DNA of 64,000 nucleotides, taken from Flexivirga aerilata. GTDB taxonomy: Bacteria; Actinomycetota; Actinomycetes; Actinomycetales; Dermatophilaceae. This document shows, one piece after another, positions 6,969-16,571 of the stretch. Position 1 is the stretch's first letter; each line of letters starts with the position of its first letter. The translations under genes and the position numbers were made by a program. The DNA lies in the NCBI RefSeq assembly GCF_013002715.1, contig NZ_JABENB010000001.1:620001-684000 (forward strand), given 5' to 3'. The notes beneath the pieces are model-generated. The model made no database searches, was not told the DNA's origin, and was given only the letters and a program-made list of their open reading frames with translations.

Positions 6969-9203
6969 ATGACGAACGATGAGATGGCCGCCCGCGGCGT
7001 GCCGGCGCAGCCGACCTATGTGCTGAGCGTCCGCAGCGACGCCGACGGCACCGAGTCGGGCTGGCTGGACGGCGAACGCGTCATGGTGCCGCCCGGCGTC
7101 GGCCTCCACCGCGCGCTGATCCAGGCCGCACGCCGGCGCGCCGACGTCGACCTGCCCGGACAGACCGTGCGCGTGGTCGGCACCACGCCGGACGGCCGCA
7201 GCTTCCACATGGCCATCGACCCGGACGGACGCGCCTTCGAGGTGCCCGCGCCGCAGCAGCCGTATGCCGAGCCGGGTCCCTCCCAACCGGGTCTCTCCCA
7301 GCCGAAACCCTCCCGGCCTGTGGCCGCCGAACCCGAGTCCGCACCCGAGCCGGAACCCGACCCCGACGCCCGCCCCGGCCGGCCACCGGCCGCCACACCA
7401 CGTCCTGGTGCGGTCTCGGCGTTCACGCCGATGCAGCCCGAGGCCGAGCAGCCGGTCCCCGACGATGTGTCCCACGTCGCCGAACTGCGCGAGATCGACG
7501 GCAAACTGGTCGGCGTCGTCGACGACGACCGCCTCACGCTGATGCCCGGCGACGACCCCTACGAGCAGTTGCTGCGCGCGGCCCGGCGCAAGGCCGACAC
7601 CCACGCCGCCGGCGAGACCGTGCGGGTGGTCGGCCGCACCCCCGACGGCCGGGTCTGGCACATCGCGCTCGCGCCGGACGGGACGCCGCGCATCGTGCCG
7701 CCGATCGGCGGGCAGCCGGCGCCGACGACATCGGCGCCCGTGACACCAGCGAGCCCGACACCAACGACCCCGACGCCAACGACCCCGACGCCAACGAGCC
7801 CGGCAGCACCGACCCCCACAGCAGCAACCCCGGCAGCCGCGACCACGCCACTGCCGGCCACGGCGGCACTGACGCCGGCCGAGCAGGAGCCGCTGACCGA
7901 CGAGGCCGGCCGCGTCATACCGACCACCACGACGCACGCCTCGACCGCGCACGACTACCGCCCGGACACCACCGAGTCGATCCCCCGCGAGCCGGACGAG
8001 AACACCGCGCAACCCGCCTCGGCAGAAGCTGATGCCCGAGTCTCCCGTCGCGGCCTGCTCGTCGGCGGGGCCGGCGCCGGGGTGCTGGTGCTCGGCGGCG
8101 TCGCGGCCTTCCTCGCCACCCGCGGCGACGACAAGCCCAAGCCGACGCCGGCCCCGACCGGCACGGCCATGCCCGCGGGGGTCAACGCCCCCGCGGGCCT
8201 GCCCAACAGCTATCTCTGGTCGGTCGTCGGCATGTCCGACGTCGCGCCGGAGATCGTGGTCAACGGCAACCAGCTCGTCTGCACCACCAATAACGACGCG
8301 ACCGGCGGCATACAGCTGGTGTCTCTCGAGGCCGCGACCGGCAAACAGCAGTGGAAGTCGGACCTGCCGGTGGACGCGGTCGTCACCCGCGGCCCGGCGC
8401 AGGCCACGATCGACGGGGTGCAGTCGGTCGTCGTCGTCACCCAGTCGCAGATCCTCGCCTGGCCGATGACCGGCGGCAACCCCAAGACCTGGCCGGTCGA
8501 ACAGAACTGGAGCACGTCGATCCTGCGCAGCGGCGTCATCCTGACCAAGCCGAGCGACAAGGCGAGCGCCTTCGTGCTGCACGGCGGCCAGATCACCCAG
8601 CGCGCGCTGCCCGACACCGCCAACCCGGTGGCGCTGCTGCCGGACGGCACGATGGTCGCCACCAACGCCCGGGGCCAGGTATGGCGGGTCACCGACGCCA
8701 GGACCGCCCCGAAGCCGACCACCCTGGCCGCTCCCGCGGGCAGCAGCCCCGGCACGTTCGTGGCGGCGACGGCGAGCCAGCTGATCACCGCGTTCGTGCC
8801 GACTGACGACCCGCAGGCGTCGATGCTGCGGTCGTTCGCGTTGCCGACCCTGCAGCCGCGGATCACCACCAGGCCGTTCCGGCCGGCGATCTTCCCGACC
8901 AACTTCATGCTCGCGCCCGATCAGAGCTGGGCGGTCGCCGGCAACGCCTGGGTGGACATGACCAACGGCCAGTCCCACGTCATCGCCGCGCAGTGGTCGC
9001 CGATCGCGGTCTCGCAGTACAACTCCTGGAGCAAATCCGGCGACAACGTGCTGACCGCGGACAGCAAGGGCAAGTCGCTCGGCGCGGCCGTCGAGCGCGG
9101 CGGCCAGGTGGCGCTGCCGCACGGCGGCACCGACAAGCTCGCCTACTGCGTCGCGTCGGTCGGCAGTGACACCACGATGTATGCCGTGCCGCTCACCCGC
9201 TGA
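6969..9203 (+). CDS. mid-anchored membrane protein: duplicated cytoplasmic repeat, Pro/Thr linker, RR anchor, exported PQQ-like domain
   Basis: A 744-residue protein that I do not recognise as a named family. Two copies of one unit begin it, around residues 14-75 and 165-240: each has LDGERVMVPPGVG or VDDDRLTLMPGDD, then ALIQAARRRAD or LLRAARRKAD, then TVRVVG-TPDGR. A Pro/Thr-rich linker (TTPTPTTPTPTSP) follows. At residues 358-385 a twin-arginine-like VSRRGLLVGGAGAGVLVLGG segment begins the only membrane helix. The remaining 350 residues resemble PQQ-type beta-propeller repeats (LEAATGKQQWKSDLP). Predicted topology is N-terminus inside, propeller outside. It is divergent from the TetR gene and may be controlled by it. 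Confidence 0.75.
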   Translation: MTNDEMAARGVPAQPTYVLSVRSDADGTESGWLDGERVMVPPGVGLHRALIQAARRRADVDLPGQTVRVVGTTPDGRSFHMAIDPDGRAFEVPAPQQPYAEPGPSQPGLSQPKPSRPVAAEPESAPEPEPDPDARPGRPPAATPRPGAVSAFTPMQPEAEQPVPDDVSHVAELREIDGKLVGVVDDDRLTLMPGDDPYEQLLRAARRKADTHAAGETVRVVGRTPDGRVWHIALAPDGTPRIVPPIGGQPAPTTSAPVTPASPTPTTPTPTTPTPTSPAAPTPTAATPAAATTPLPATAALTPAEQEPLTDEAGRVIPTTTTHASTAHDYRPDTTESIPREPDENTAQPASAEADARVSRRGLLVGGAGAGVLVLGGVAAFLATRGDDKPKPTPAPTGTAMPAGVNAPAGLPNSYLWSVVGMSDVAPEIVVNGNQLVCTTNNDATGGIQLVSLEAATGKQQWKSDLPVDAVVTRGPAQATIDGVQSVVVVTQSQILAWPMTGGNPKTWPVEQNWSTSILRSGVILTKPSDKASAFVLHGGQITQRALPDTANPVALLPDGTMVATNARGQVWRVTDARTAPKPTTLAAPAGSSPGTFVAATASQLITAFVPTDDPQASMLRSFALPTLQPRITTRPFRPAIFPTNFMLAPDQSWAVAGNAWVDMTNGQSHVIAAQWSPIAVSQYNSWSKSGDNVLTADSKGKSLGAAVERGGQVALPHGGTDKLAYCVASVGSDTTMYAVPLTR

Positions 9204-9258
9204 CGCAGACGCGCTGACCCGCTGACCCGCTGACCACCGTCCTCCCACCCCCGGCGAG

Positions 9259-9318
9259 TGACGGCTCCCTCGCCGACTGACCCCGCGATCGGACCGTCAC
9301 TCGTCGAGGGAGCCGTCA
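9259..9318. terminator. 14-bp perfect inverted repeat after the anchored protein
   Basis: TGACGGCTCCCTCG (9259-9272) is repeated in exact inverse orientation at 9305-9318, with a 32-base loop. It lies 55 bases past the stop of the anchored protein and ahead of the M56 gene. There is no T-run. A terminator is the likeliest role, but an operator for the M56 gene cannot be excluded. Confidence 0.45.
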
Positions 9319-9350
9319 GTCGACGAGAGGGCGCCCGGGACAATGGCCGG

Positions 9351-10256
9351 GTGCTGACCGTCCTGCTGCTGGTGGTCGCGGTGCTGCTCACCTGGCCGGT
9401 GCCGCGGCTGCTGCCTCGGCTGCACGCGCTGGAGCGGGTGCCGGGGCCGGCTCTCGTGCTGTGGCAGGCGGTTTCGCTCTCGGCGGTGTTCGCCGCGATC
9501 TGCCTCGCCCCGCTCGCCGTGCTGCAGGTGGTGCGCGACGGGCCGGCGATCCCGCACCCGGCCGCCAACCTGCCGATGCTCGTGCTCGGCCTCGCGATCT
9601 CCGGGCTCGTGCTCGGCCGGCTCCTCGTGCAGGGCCACCGCATCGGCCGCAACCTGCGCACCGCACGCCGCGAACACGCCGAGCTCGTCGACGTGCTCGG
9701 TGAGCCCGCCCTCCCGGTCGCCGCGGGCGGGCACGGACCGCTCACCGTGCTGGCCCACCCGACGCCGACCGCCTATTGCATCCCGGGCCGCCGCACCCGG
9801 GTAGTGCTCACCGACGGCACGATCCGGGCGCTGCCGGACGACGAACTCGCGGCCGTCCTCGCCCACGAACGCGCCCACCTGCGGCACCGGCACGATCTGG
9901 TGCTGGAGTTCTTCACCGTCCTGCACACGGCAGTGCCGCGCGCGGTGCGCAGCGACCGCGGGCTCGTCGAGGTCCGGTTGCTGATCGAGCTACTCGCCGA
10001 CCGTATGGCGGCGCGCGCGGTCGGCCCGGTGCCGGTCGCGCGAGCGCTGGTCGAGCTGGCCGGTGGTGCTCACCCGGACGCGACGCTCGGCGTGGGTGGC
10101 GGCGCCGGCGGCGTCAGCACGGCAGGCCGCCGCCTGGAGTTGCTGGCCGATCCCCGCCCGCACCGGTTGCTCGCCGCGGCGACACTCGCGGCCGCGGCGC
10201 TCGTCATCGTCATACCCGGTGCGCTGGCGTGGGGCGCGCTGTTGGGTGCCGGCTGA
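9351..10256 (+). CDS. M56-family (BlaR1/MecR1-type) membrane metalloprotease
   Basis: A 301-residue integral membrane zinc protease. Four or so hydrophobic segments (residues 1-20, 40-62, 75-95 and the C-terminal 270-300) frame the cytoplasmic HExxH motif in LAHERAHLRHRHD (His172-Glu173, His176). It lacks the penicillin-binding sensor domain of BlaR1, as is usual for short actinobacterial M56 proteins. Such proteases normally inactivate a BlaI-type repressor, and one is encoded 46 bases away in convergent orientation. GTG 9351 is chosen because the membrane segment begins immediately after it. Confidence 0.85.
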   Translation: MLTVLLLVVAVLLTWPVPRLLPRLHALERVPGPALVLWQAVSLSAVFAAICLAPLAVLQVVRDGPAIPHPAANLPMLVLGLAISGLVLGRLLVQGHRIGRNLRTARREHAELVDVLGEPALPVAAGGHGPLTVLAHPTPTAYCIPGRRTRVVLTDGTIRALPDDELAAVLAHERAHLRHRHDLVLEFFTVLHTAVPRAVRSDRGLVEVRLLIELLADRMAARAVGPVPVARALVELAGGAHPDATLGVGGGAGGVSTAGRRLELLADPRPHRLLAAATLAAAALVIVIPGALAWGALLGAG

Positions 10257-10302
10257 CCGACGCCGGCGATCAGGCCCAGATCGAGCACAGATCAGGCACA
10301 GC

Positions 10303-10695
10303 TCAAGCGCGGTTGCGCCGCTCGACCTCGTCGAGCCCCGCGCGCAGCGCGTCACGGTCCTCGGCCGAGGCGTCCTCCAGGAAGTGCAGCAGCACCGCGC
10401 GGCGGTCGTCCGGGGTGAGGGAGTCCAGCCCTGCATGCAGGGTGTCGGCGGTCAGCTGTTCGCGGGAGGCCGCCGGCCGGTAGTGCCAGGCGCGGCCCAC
10501 GCGCTCACGACTCACCAGCTGCTTCTTGGAGAGCCGATCGAGCACGGTCATCACCGTCGTGTAGGCGAGGTCGCGGCCGGCGAGTCGCTCCTGCACCTCG
10601 CGCACGGACAGCGAGCCGTCGGTCGGCAGCTGCCACAACTGATCCATCACGGCGCTCTCCAGCTCGCCCAGCGAGGGCATCGGTCGCCGCTTCAC
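10303..10695 (-). CDS. BlaI/MecI-family transcriptional repressor, last gene of the cyd operon
   Basis: A 130-residue winged-helix repressor of the BlaI/MecI/CopY family. It reads LGELESAVMDQLW, then LSVREVQERL, then YTTVMTVLDRLSKKQLVSRE, with a C-terminal dimerisation region of helices. GTG 10695 overlaps the cydDC stop by four bases (GTGA), so it is translated with the cyd operon; ATG 10680 is an alternative start closer to family length. M56 proteases cleave such repressors, and one lies convergent at 9351-10256. The cydA leader (16572-16617) has TACTAC/GTAGTA half-sites like those of MecI/BlaI operators, which makes autoregulation of the cyd operon likely. Confidence 0.92.
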   Translation of the reverse strand: MKRRPMPSLGELESAVMDQLWQLPTDGSLSVREVQERLAGRDLAYTTVMTVLDRLSKKQLVSRERVGRAWHYRPAASREQLTADTLHAGLDSLTPDDRRAVLLHFLEDASAEDRDALRAGLDEVERRNRA

Positions 10696-13600
10696 GACGT
10701 CACCGTAGCCGGTGTCATTGCGGCGCCCGCGGGCTGGATGGCGACGACTCGGTCAGCGCCGAATTCGCCTGTCGCCTGGTGTGTTACGGCGATCACAGTC
10801 GCGCCTTCGGTCGCTGCGTGCAGGTCGCGCATGACCGCGCGGGCAGTGGGCGAGTCCAGGTGCGCGACCGGCTCGTCGAGCAACACCACCGGGCGGCCGG
10901 AGACGATCGCGCGGGCGATCGCGAACCGGGCACGCTCGCCACCGCTCAGGCTGCGCTCCGGCCCGACCTCGGTGTCGAGGCCCACGGGCAGCCCGGCCAG
11001 CCACCGGCCGAGCCCGGCGTCGACCAGAGCGGTGCCGAGCTGCGCGTCCGTCGCGTCCGGCCGCGCGAGCAGCAGGTTGGCGCGGACGGTGCCGGTGAAG
11101 ACGTGTGGCTCGTCGTCGACGAGCGCGATGGCCGAGCGCACCGGGGTGAGACCGAGCAGGCGCACGTCCTCGGTGCCGAAGCGGTAGCTGCCGCCGGTCG
11201 GGTCGAGGTGCCGGGCGAGCACCGCCAACAGGGTCGACTTGCCGGCGCCGTTCGGTCCGGTGACCGCGACTCGCTCCCCCGGGTCGACCCGCAGCTCGTC
11301 AACCCGCAGATCCTCGGCATCGCCGTCCCATGACGCCCGAATCCCCTTCAGTGCCAACGCCGGTCGTGCCGGTATGACGTCGGCGTCCGCCGCGGACGGC
11401 AGCGGGTGCACCGCCGGCTCCTGGTCCGTCAGCGCCTCCAGCCTGGCCCGCGCGTGCCGGCCGCGAGCCGCCGCACCGACCGCGTCCGGCAGGGTGCCGA
11501 GCAGGTCGGCGAGCGCGAGCGGACCGAGCACGAGCAGCGCGGCGACGGGCGCGTTGATACGCCCCGCGTCATACGCGACTGCGGCGACGACGGCCATCAC
11601 GACCGCGGCGGCGCCGGTCAGCAGGGTGCTCAGCCCGATGCCGACAGCCCGGCCCCGAGCCTGGCGTCCGGCGGCGGAAATTGCCGCGCCTTCGGCGTCG
11701 CCGAGCTCTCGCAGGTAGCCACCCTCGGCCGAAATCGCTTGTATGGCAGGCAGGTTCGACACGATCAGCTGCGTCGCGCGGTTGACGTCGCCGCGGGCCC
11801 GCAGGGCGCGGCGCTGCCCGTCATACTCCAGGCGGTGATCGAGCAGGGCGATGGCACACCCGGCCGCCACGACCGCGGCGAGCACGAGACCGCCGACCGG
11901 CAGCAGCGCGGTGGCGACGCCGACGGCGAGCAGTGAGGTCAGCGCGGCGCCGAGCAGCGGCACGATCGCGCGCACCTGCACGTCGACCTCGTCGTCCAGG
12001 TCGCCCACCGCACCGGTCAGCACGTCGGCCCGGCGGCGCCGGCCCAGCCGGGCCGGAGTGAGCGGGATAAGGCGGGCGAAGAGCGCGGCCCGGCGCCGTG
12101 TGAGGTCGCCGAGTGCGGCGTCGTGCGACCGGATGCGTTCGTAGTAGCGCAGGACCGGCCGGCCGATGCCGAAGGCCCGCACGCAAACGATCGCGACGAG
12201 CAGGCTGAGCACCGGGGGCCGGGTGCTCGCCTGCACGATCAGCCAGCCGGAGGTCGCGGTGAGCGCGACCCCGCAGGTGGAGGCGAGCGCACCAACGACG
12301 GCCGCGCGCAGCACGCCCGGCGCGGGGCGCCACAGCGATCCGCGCGCGGTCTGCGGTTGCGCTCCGTCCGGTTGCGTGACGGCGGTGACGGCCGGGGGCG
12401 CGGCGGGCGATGTCGGGGCCGGCAGTGCGGCGGTGGCCAGCACGTCGCGCGGCGACAACTCCACGACGTCGGTCGCGAGCGCCTGCAACGACTCGCTGTG
12501 CGTCGCGACCACGACGATGCGATCGGCGGCCAGGCGCGTGATCAGCTCGTGCGCCGCGGCCGTGGACGCCGCGTCCAGGTGCGCCGTCGGCTCGTCGAGC
12601 AGTATGACGGGGGCCCCGGCCAGCTCGGCCCGCACGAGCGCGAGCAGCGCCCGCTGACCGGCCGACAGCCCGAATCCGTCGTCACCGAGCGGGGTTTCGA
12701 GCCCGAGCGGCAACTCCCGCAACGGCGCCGGCAGCCAGCCAGTGCCGGCCGGGACGTCACCCACGCCTTCGGCGGCGGTCAGGTTGTCGCGCAGCGTGCC
12801 CGGTGCGACGAAGGGACGCTGGGTGACGTAATGGACTCGCCCGGGACGGGAGACGGTGCCGTCCGTCGGGCGGCGGGTGCCGGCGAGCAGCTCCAGCAGG
12901 GTGGTCTTGCCGGCACCGGACGGGCCGCGCAACACCGTGAGCCCGGTGCCGAACCGGTGAGTCAGGTCGTCGATGACCGGCGTCGTGGCGCCCGGGTAGC
13001 GGTAACCGGCGGCGGTCAGCTGCAGCGCCCGCCGGCCAGTGTCCGCGGCTGCTGAGTGTGCAGCTGCTGGGTCGGCTGCTGCTGCGTCAGCGGGTGCTGG
13101 GTCGGCTGCTGCGCCACCGGATCCGACCAGCAGGTCATCGAGCGCCTGCGCCCCGTCGGCCGCCGAGTGAAACTCCTGACCGACCCGGCGGATCGGCCAA
13201 TACGCCTCCGGTGCAAGCAAGATCGCGACCAGCCCGACCTGCAGGTCGATGCCGCCGTGTACCAGCCGCAGGCCGACCGCGACCGCGACGATCGCCACCG
13301 AGATGGTGGCGAGCAGCTCGAGCGCGGCCGAGCTGAGAAATGCGGTGCGCAGCGTGCGCACGGTCGCCCGCCGGTGCCGCTCCCCCACCGCGCGCACCAC
13401 GCCGACCTGGTGCTCGGCCCGCTGGTAGCCGACCAGCGTCGGCAGCCCACGCATGACGTCGAGGAAATGCCCTGTCAGCCGGTCGGATTCGTGCTGCTTG
13501 CGAGCGGTCTCGTCCTGCGTGTGCTGCCCGATCAGCGCGGCGAAGAGCGGCAGCAACGGCAGGGTGAGCAGCACGATCAGCGCGCTGACCCAGTCGGTCA

Positions 13601-14045
13601 CGGCCAGCGCGATCAGCGCGAGCACTGGCACCACCGACGCCGACACGAGTGTCGGCAGGTAGCGGGACACGTAGGGTTCGACCGCCGCCGCGCCGCCGGT
13701 CGCCCGGGCGAGCATCTGCTGCTCGGCGGGCCGGTCGTCCGCCGGAGCGCGCAGCCAGGCGGTCACGGCGCGCCGCCGGAGCAGTGCCGCAACCCGCGAA
13801 GCCGCCCAGGCGGCAACGCGTTCCGCCATACCGGCCGCGAGGCCGCGCGCACCGAAGAGCGCGACGACCGCAACCGCGGGCGCGACGAGCGACTCGTGCC
13901 GCACCACCGCGACGACCAGGGCGGCCACCGCGAAGGCCTGCGCGACGGCGAGGGCCCCCTGGACGACCCCCAGCGCGCCGAGCACGGCCAGCGGCCGCCG
14001 CGCGCCGGGTTCGGCGCGCAGCAGCCGCGGATCGAACGGCCTCAT
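10692..14045 (-). CDS. cydDC: fused CydDC thiol-reductant ABC exporter
   Basis: A single 1117-residue polypeptide contains both halves of the heterodimeric CydDC exporter, which moves glutathione/cysteine-type thiols outward and is needed to assemble cytochrome bd. The order is TMD-NBD-TMD-NBD. The first NBD has GPSGAGKTTLLELLAG, LSAGQRALLALVRAELAG and VILLDEPTAHLD. The second has GPNGAGKSTLLAVLARHLDP, LSGGERARFAIARAIVSG and VVLLDEPVAHLD. An Ala/Asp-rich spacer (AAADPAPADAAAADPAAAHS) interrupts the first half before its NBD. ATG 14045 overlaps the cydB stop (ATGA). The frame stays open upstream of this start, but that is cydB antisense noise. Confidence 0.95.
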   Translation of the reverse strand: MRPFDPRLLRAEPGARRPLAVLGALGVVQGALAVAQAFAVAALVVAVVRHESLVAPAVAVVALFGARGLAAGMAERVAAWAASRVAALLRRRAVTAWLRAPADDRPAEQQMLARATGGAAAVEPYVSRYLPTLVSASVVPVLALIALAVTDWVSALIVLLTLPLLPLFAALIGQHTQDETARKQHESDRLTGHFLDVMRGLPTLVGYQRAEHQVGVVRAVGERHRRATVRTLRTAFLSSAALELLATISVAIVAVAVGLRLVHGGIDLQVGLVAILLAPEAYWPIRRVGQEFHSAADGAQALDDLLVGSGGAAADPAPADAAAADPAAAHSAAADTGRRALQLTAAGYRYPGATTPVIDDLTHRFGTGLTVLRGPSGAGKTTLLELLAGTRRPTDGTVSRPGRVHYVTQRPFVAPGTLRDNLTAAEGVGDVPAGTGWLPAPLRELPLGLETPLGDDGFGLSAGQRALLALVRAELAGAPVILLDEPTAHLDAASTAAAHELITRLAADRIVVVATHSESLQALATDVVELSPRDVLATAALPAPTSPAAPPAVTAVTQPDGAQPQTARGSLWRPAPGVLRAAVVGALASTCGVALTATSGWLIVQASTRPPVLSLLVAIVCVRAFGIGRPVLRYYERIRSHDAALGDLTRRRAALFARLIPLTPARLGRRRRADVLTGAVGDLDDEVDVQVRAIVPLLGAALTSLLAVGVATALLPVGGLVLAAVVAAGCAIALLDHRLEYDGQRRALRARGDVNRATQLIVSNLPAIQAISAEGGYLRELGDAEGAAISAAGRQARGRAVGIGLSTLLTGAAAVVMAVVAAVAYDAGRINAPVAALLVLGPLALADLLGTLPDAVGAAARGRHARARLEALTDQEPAVHPLPSAADADVIPARPALALKGIRASWDGDAEDLRVDELRVDPGERVAVTGPNGAGKSTLLAVLARHLDPTGGSYRFGTEDVRLLGLTPVRSAIALVDDEPHVFTGTVRANLLLARPDATDAQLGTALVDAGLGRWLAGLPVGLDTEVGPERSLSGGERARFAIARAIVSGRPVVLLDEPVAHLDSPTARAVMRDLHAATEGATVIAVTHQATGEFGADRVVAIQPAGAAMTPATVTS

Positions 14046-15097
14046 GCGTGCTGCTGTGCCTCGACCGGGCCCAGCGGGTCGCCCTGCGGCTCGATGTTGG
14101 CTGGCGACAGGCGCTTCCGGAAAACCCAGTAGTTCCAGGCGCTGTAGAGGAGCGTGATCGGCAGGAACACCACGGCCGCCCCGGTCATGATCTGCAGCGT
14201 CAGGTGGGTGCTGGCCGCCTCGTGCACCGACAGGCTGTATGCCGGGTTGGTGGTGCTCGGCATGACATCCGGGTAGACGGCCAGGAAGTAGGTCGCCGCG
14301 GTCAGCCCGATGGCGAAGAACGTGCCGAGGAAGGCCCAGCCGTCCCGGCCGGCGCGGTCGGCAATGGCCGACGAGCCGAGCGCGACCAGCGCGACCACCG
14401 AGGCCGCCCAGGACCAGGCGGTGCCGGTGTGCACGTTGGTCCAGATGAGCAGCACGGCCAGCAGCACCCACGCGATCGCCCCGAAGCGACCGGCGAATTT
14501 CCTTGCCGCTTCCCGGATCTCACCGGTCGTCTTGAGCGCGAGGAAGAACGCGCCGTGGGTGAGCGACATTGCGACGAACGTGATGCCGCCCAGGATGCTC
14601 ATCGGGTTGAGCAGGCTGAAGAAGTTGCCGGTGAAGTCGCCCTGGGCGTTGATCGGGACGCCGTGCACCAGGTTGGTGAGGGCGATGCCGACCAGCAGCG
14701 GCGCGAGCAGCGAGCCGCCGATGATCGCCGCGTCCCACGAGCCGCGCCACCGGGCGCTGTCCCGCTTGTAGCGGTATTCGAGGCCCATGTTGCGCAGGAT
14801 CAGCACGACCAGCAACACCAGCATCGCCAGGTAGAAGCCGCTGAACATCGTTGCGTACCAAGCCGGGAAGGCCGCGAACATCGCACCGGCAGCGGTGATC
14901 AGCCACACCTCGTTGCCGTCCCAGAACGGTCCGATGGTGGTCAGCATGAGCCGGCGCTTGTCATTGGTCTCGGCCTCGGTCTCGCCGCGGCCGATCACCG
15001 CGAGCAACATGCCGACACCGAAGTCGAAGCCCTCCAGGATCAGGTACCCCGACCAGAGGAAGGCGATCGCGATGAACCAGAGCGTCTCAAGAGACAT
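14042..15097 (-). CDS. cydB: cytochrome bd oxidase subunit II
   Basis: A 351-residue membrane protein with eight to nine predicted helices. It opens with the family's LETLWFIAIAFLWSGYLILE followed by GFDFGVGMLL and carries the WDGNEVWLITAAGAMFAAFP segment. CydB pairs with CydA in the quinol:O2 oxidoreductase of the cytoplasmic membrane, a high-affinity terminal oxidase used under low oxygen or when the bc1-aa3 branch is blocked. It lies 18 bp after cydA, with an AGGAGATTCACC-type ribosome site, and is coupled to cydDC by a 4-bp overlap. Confidence 0.97.
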   Translation of the reverse strand: MSLETLWFIAIAFLWSGYLILEGFDFGVGMLLAVIGRGETEAETNDKRRLMLTTIGPFWDGNEVWLITAAGAMFAAFPAWYATMFSGFYLAMLVLLVVLILRNMGLEYRYKRDSARWRGSWDAAIIGGSLLAPLLVGIALTNLVHGVPINAQGDFTGNFFSLLNPMSILGGITFVAMSLTHGAFFLALKTTGEIREAARKFAGRFGAIAWVLLAVLLIWTNVHTGTAWSWAASVVALVALGSSAIADRAGRDGWAFLGTFFAIGLTAATYFLAVYPDVMPSTTNPAYSLSVHEAASTHLTLQIMTGAAVVFLPITLLYSAWNYWVFRKRLSPANIEPQGDPLGPVEAQQHA

Positions 15098-15115
15098 GGT
15101 GAATCTCCTGGTTTC

Positions 15116-16558
15116 TCAGTAGGAGAAGGCCAACGGCTCGTCCTCGGCCGTCTGCTTCGTCGGGTGGTAGGAGTCGGCGCCGCGGCGCGTGTAGTCGAGG
15201 AAGAGCTTGACCTCGACGACGGCCAGCGCGGCATACAGCACGGTGAAGACGACCATGGAGGTGAGCACCGCGCCGGCGGAGTTGCCGGACACTCCGGTGG
15301 CGGTCGTCATGACGCCGTAGACCAGCCACGGCTGCCGTCCCGTCTCGGTGAAGATCCAGCCGAAACTGTTGCCCAGCAACGGAAGGAACGGGGTGGCGAT
15401 CGCCGCCCAGACCATCCAGCGCGGGATCGTGTCGCGGCCCTTGCGGGTGAACCAGAGGGCGAGGACCGCGACGCCGCAGGCGGCCATGCCGACGCCGATC
15501 ATCAGCCGGAACGACCAGTAGGCGAGCGGGATGTTCGGGGTGAACACCGCGTCCGGCGGCTGCACGTAGCGCAGCGGCTCCTGCCTGGCCTGCGCCTCCT
15601 GGGTGATCTGCGCGGGCAACTCACGTTTGAGGTCGTTGATGCCCTCGACCTTGCCCTGGAACGAGCCGGTGCCGAGGAAGCTCAGCAGACACGGGACGGT
15701 GATCGCGTAGCGCTCCTGCTCACCGTTGAGCGACCCGATGGTGAAGATCGAGAACTCCGCGCAGCTGTCGCGGGTGGTGTAAAGCGCTTCTGCCGCAGCC
15801 ATTTTCATCGGCTGCACCTCGGTCATCACCTTGCCCTGCGCGTCGCCGGTGATCGCGACGCCGGCACCGGCGATCAGGGTGACGACCGCACCGACCCGCG
15901 CGGCCTTGCGATACATCCCGCGGTCATGCGGGTGCTTGCGCATCAGCCACAGGCCGATGCCGAGCACCACCGCGCCGCCGACCAGGTAGGCCGAGGTCAG
16001 CACGTGCGGGAAGGCGACCATCTGCACCTTGTTGGTCAGCACCGCCATGAAGTCGGTGAGCTCCGCGCGGCCGGACTGCGGGTTGTAGCGCCAGCCGACC
16101 GGGTGCTGCATGAAGGAGTTGGCCGCGAGGATGAAGTATGCCGAGAGCACCGTGCCGATGTGCACGATCCAGATGCAGGCGACGTGGATCTTCTCGGGCA
16201 GCCGGCCCCAGCCGAAGAGCCAGAGGCCGAGGAAGGTCGACTCCAGGAAGAAGGCGAGCAGCGCCTCGAAGGCCAGCGGCGCGCCGAAGATGTCTCCGAC
16301 GAACTTGCTGTATGCCGACCAGTTCATCCCGAACTGGAACTCCTGCACGATGCCGGTGACCAGGCCGAGCGCGAAGTTGATCGTGAACAACTTGCCGAAA
16401 AACTTTGCCAGCCGGAGTAATTCGGGCGTGCGCTTGACGAGGTACCACGTGTGCAGTCCGGCGACGATCGCCGACAGCCCGATGGTGATCGGCACGAACA
16501 GGAAGTGGTACACGGTCGTGATGGCGAACTGCCATCGCGCCAGATCCAAGGCGTCCAC
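15116..16558 (-). CDS. cydA: cytochrome bd oxidase subunit I
   Basis: A 480-residue heme-bearing subunit. It has LARWQFAITTVYHFLFVPIT, in which His18 is the heme b595 ligand. The second heme His lies in QMVAFPHVLTSAYLV, the quinol-binding region contains LNGEQERYAI, and GRQPW is conserved near the C-terminus. The Q-loop is the short form. I place the start at GTG 16558, not the ATG at 16573, because AAAGGAG lies six bases upstream of the GTG and family homology begins there. Four alternating 7-bp repeats stand directly upstream. It is the first gene of cydA-cydB-cydDC-blaI. Confidence 0.96.
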   Translation of the reverse strand: MDALDLARWQFAITTVYHFLFVPITIGLSAIVAGLHTWYLVKRTPELLRLAKFFGKLFTINFALGLVTGIVQEFQFGMNWSAYSKFVGDIFGAPLAFEALLAFFLESTFLGLWLFGWGRLPEKIHVACIWIVHIGTVLSAYFILAANSFMQHPVGWRYNPQSGRAELTDFMAVLTNKVQMVAFPHVLTSAYLVGGAVVLGIGLWLMRKHPHDRGMYRKAARVGAVVTLIAGAGVAITGDAQGKVMTEVQPMKMAAAEALYTTRDSCAEFSIFTIGSLNGEQERYAITVPCLLSFLGTGSFQGKVEGINDLKRELPAQITQEAQARQEPLRYVQPPDAVFTPNIPLAYWSFRLMIGVGMAACGVAVLALWFTRKGRDTIPRWMVWAAIATPFLPLLGNSFGWIFTETGRQPWLVYGVMTTATGVSGNSAGAVLTSMVVFTVLYAALAVVEVKLFLDYTRRGADSYHPTKQTAEDEPLAFSY

Positions 16559-16571
16559 GCTGGCTCCTTTC

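Noticed and set aside
10257..10302. Terminator between the M56 gene and blaI
   Set aside because: The 46-bp gap has direct GATCAGGC repeats but no convincing stem.
13649..16420. A 923-codon open frame on the + strand
   Set aside because: It is antisense to cydDC, cydB and cydA, is dominated by Arg/Gly/Pro/Ala and shows no domain. It is a high-GC shadow frame.
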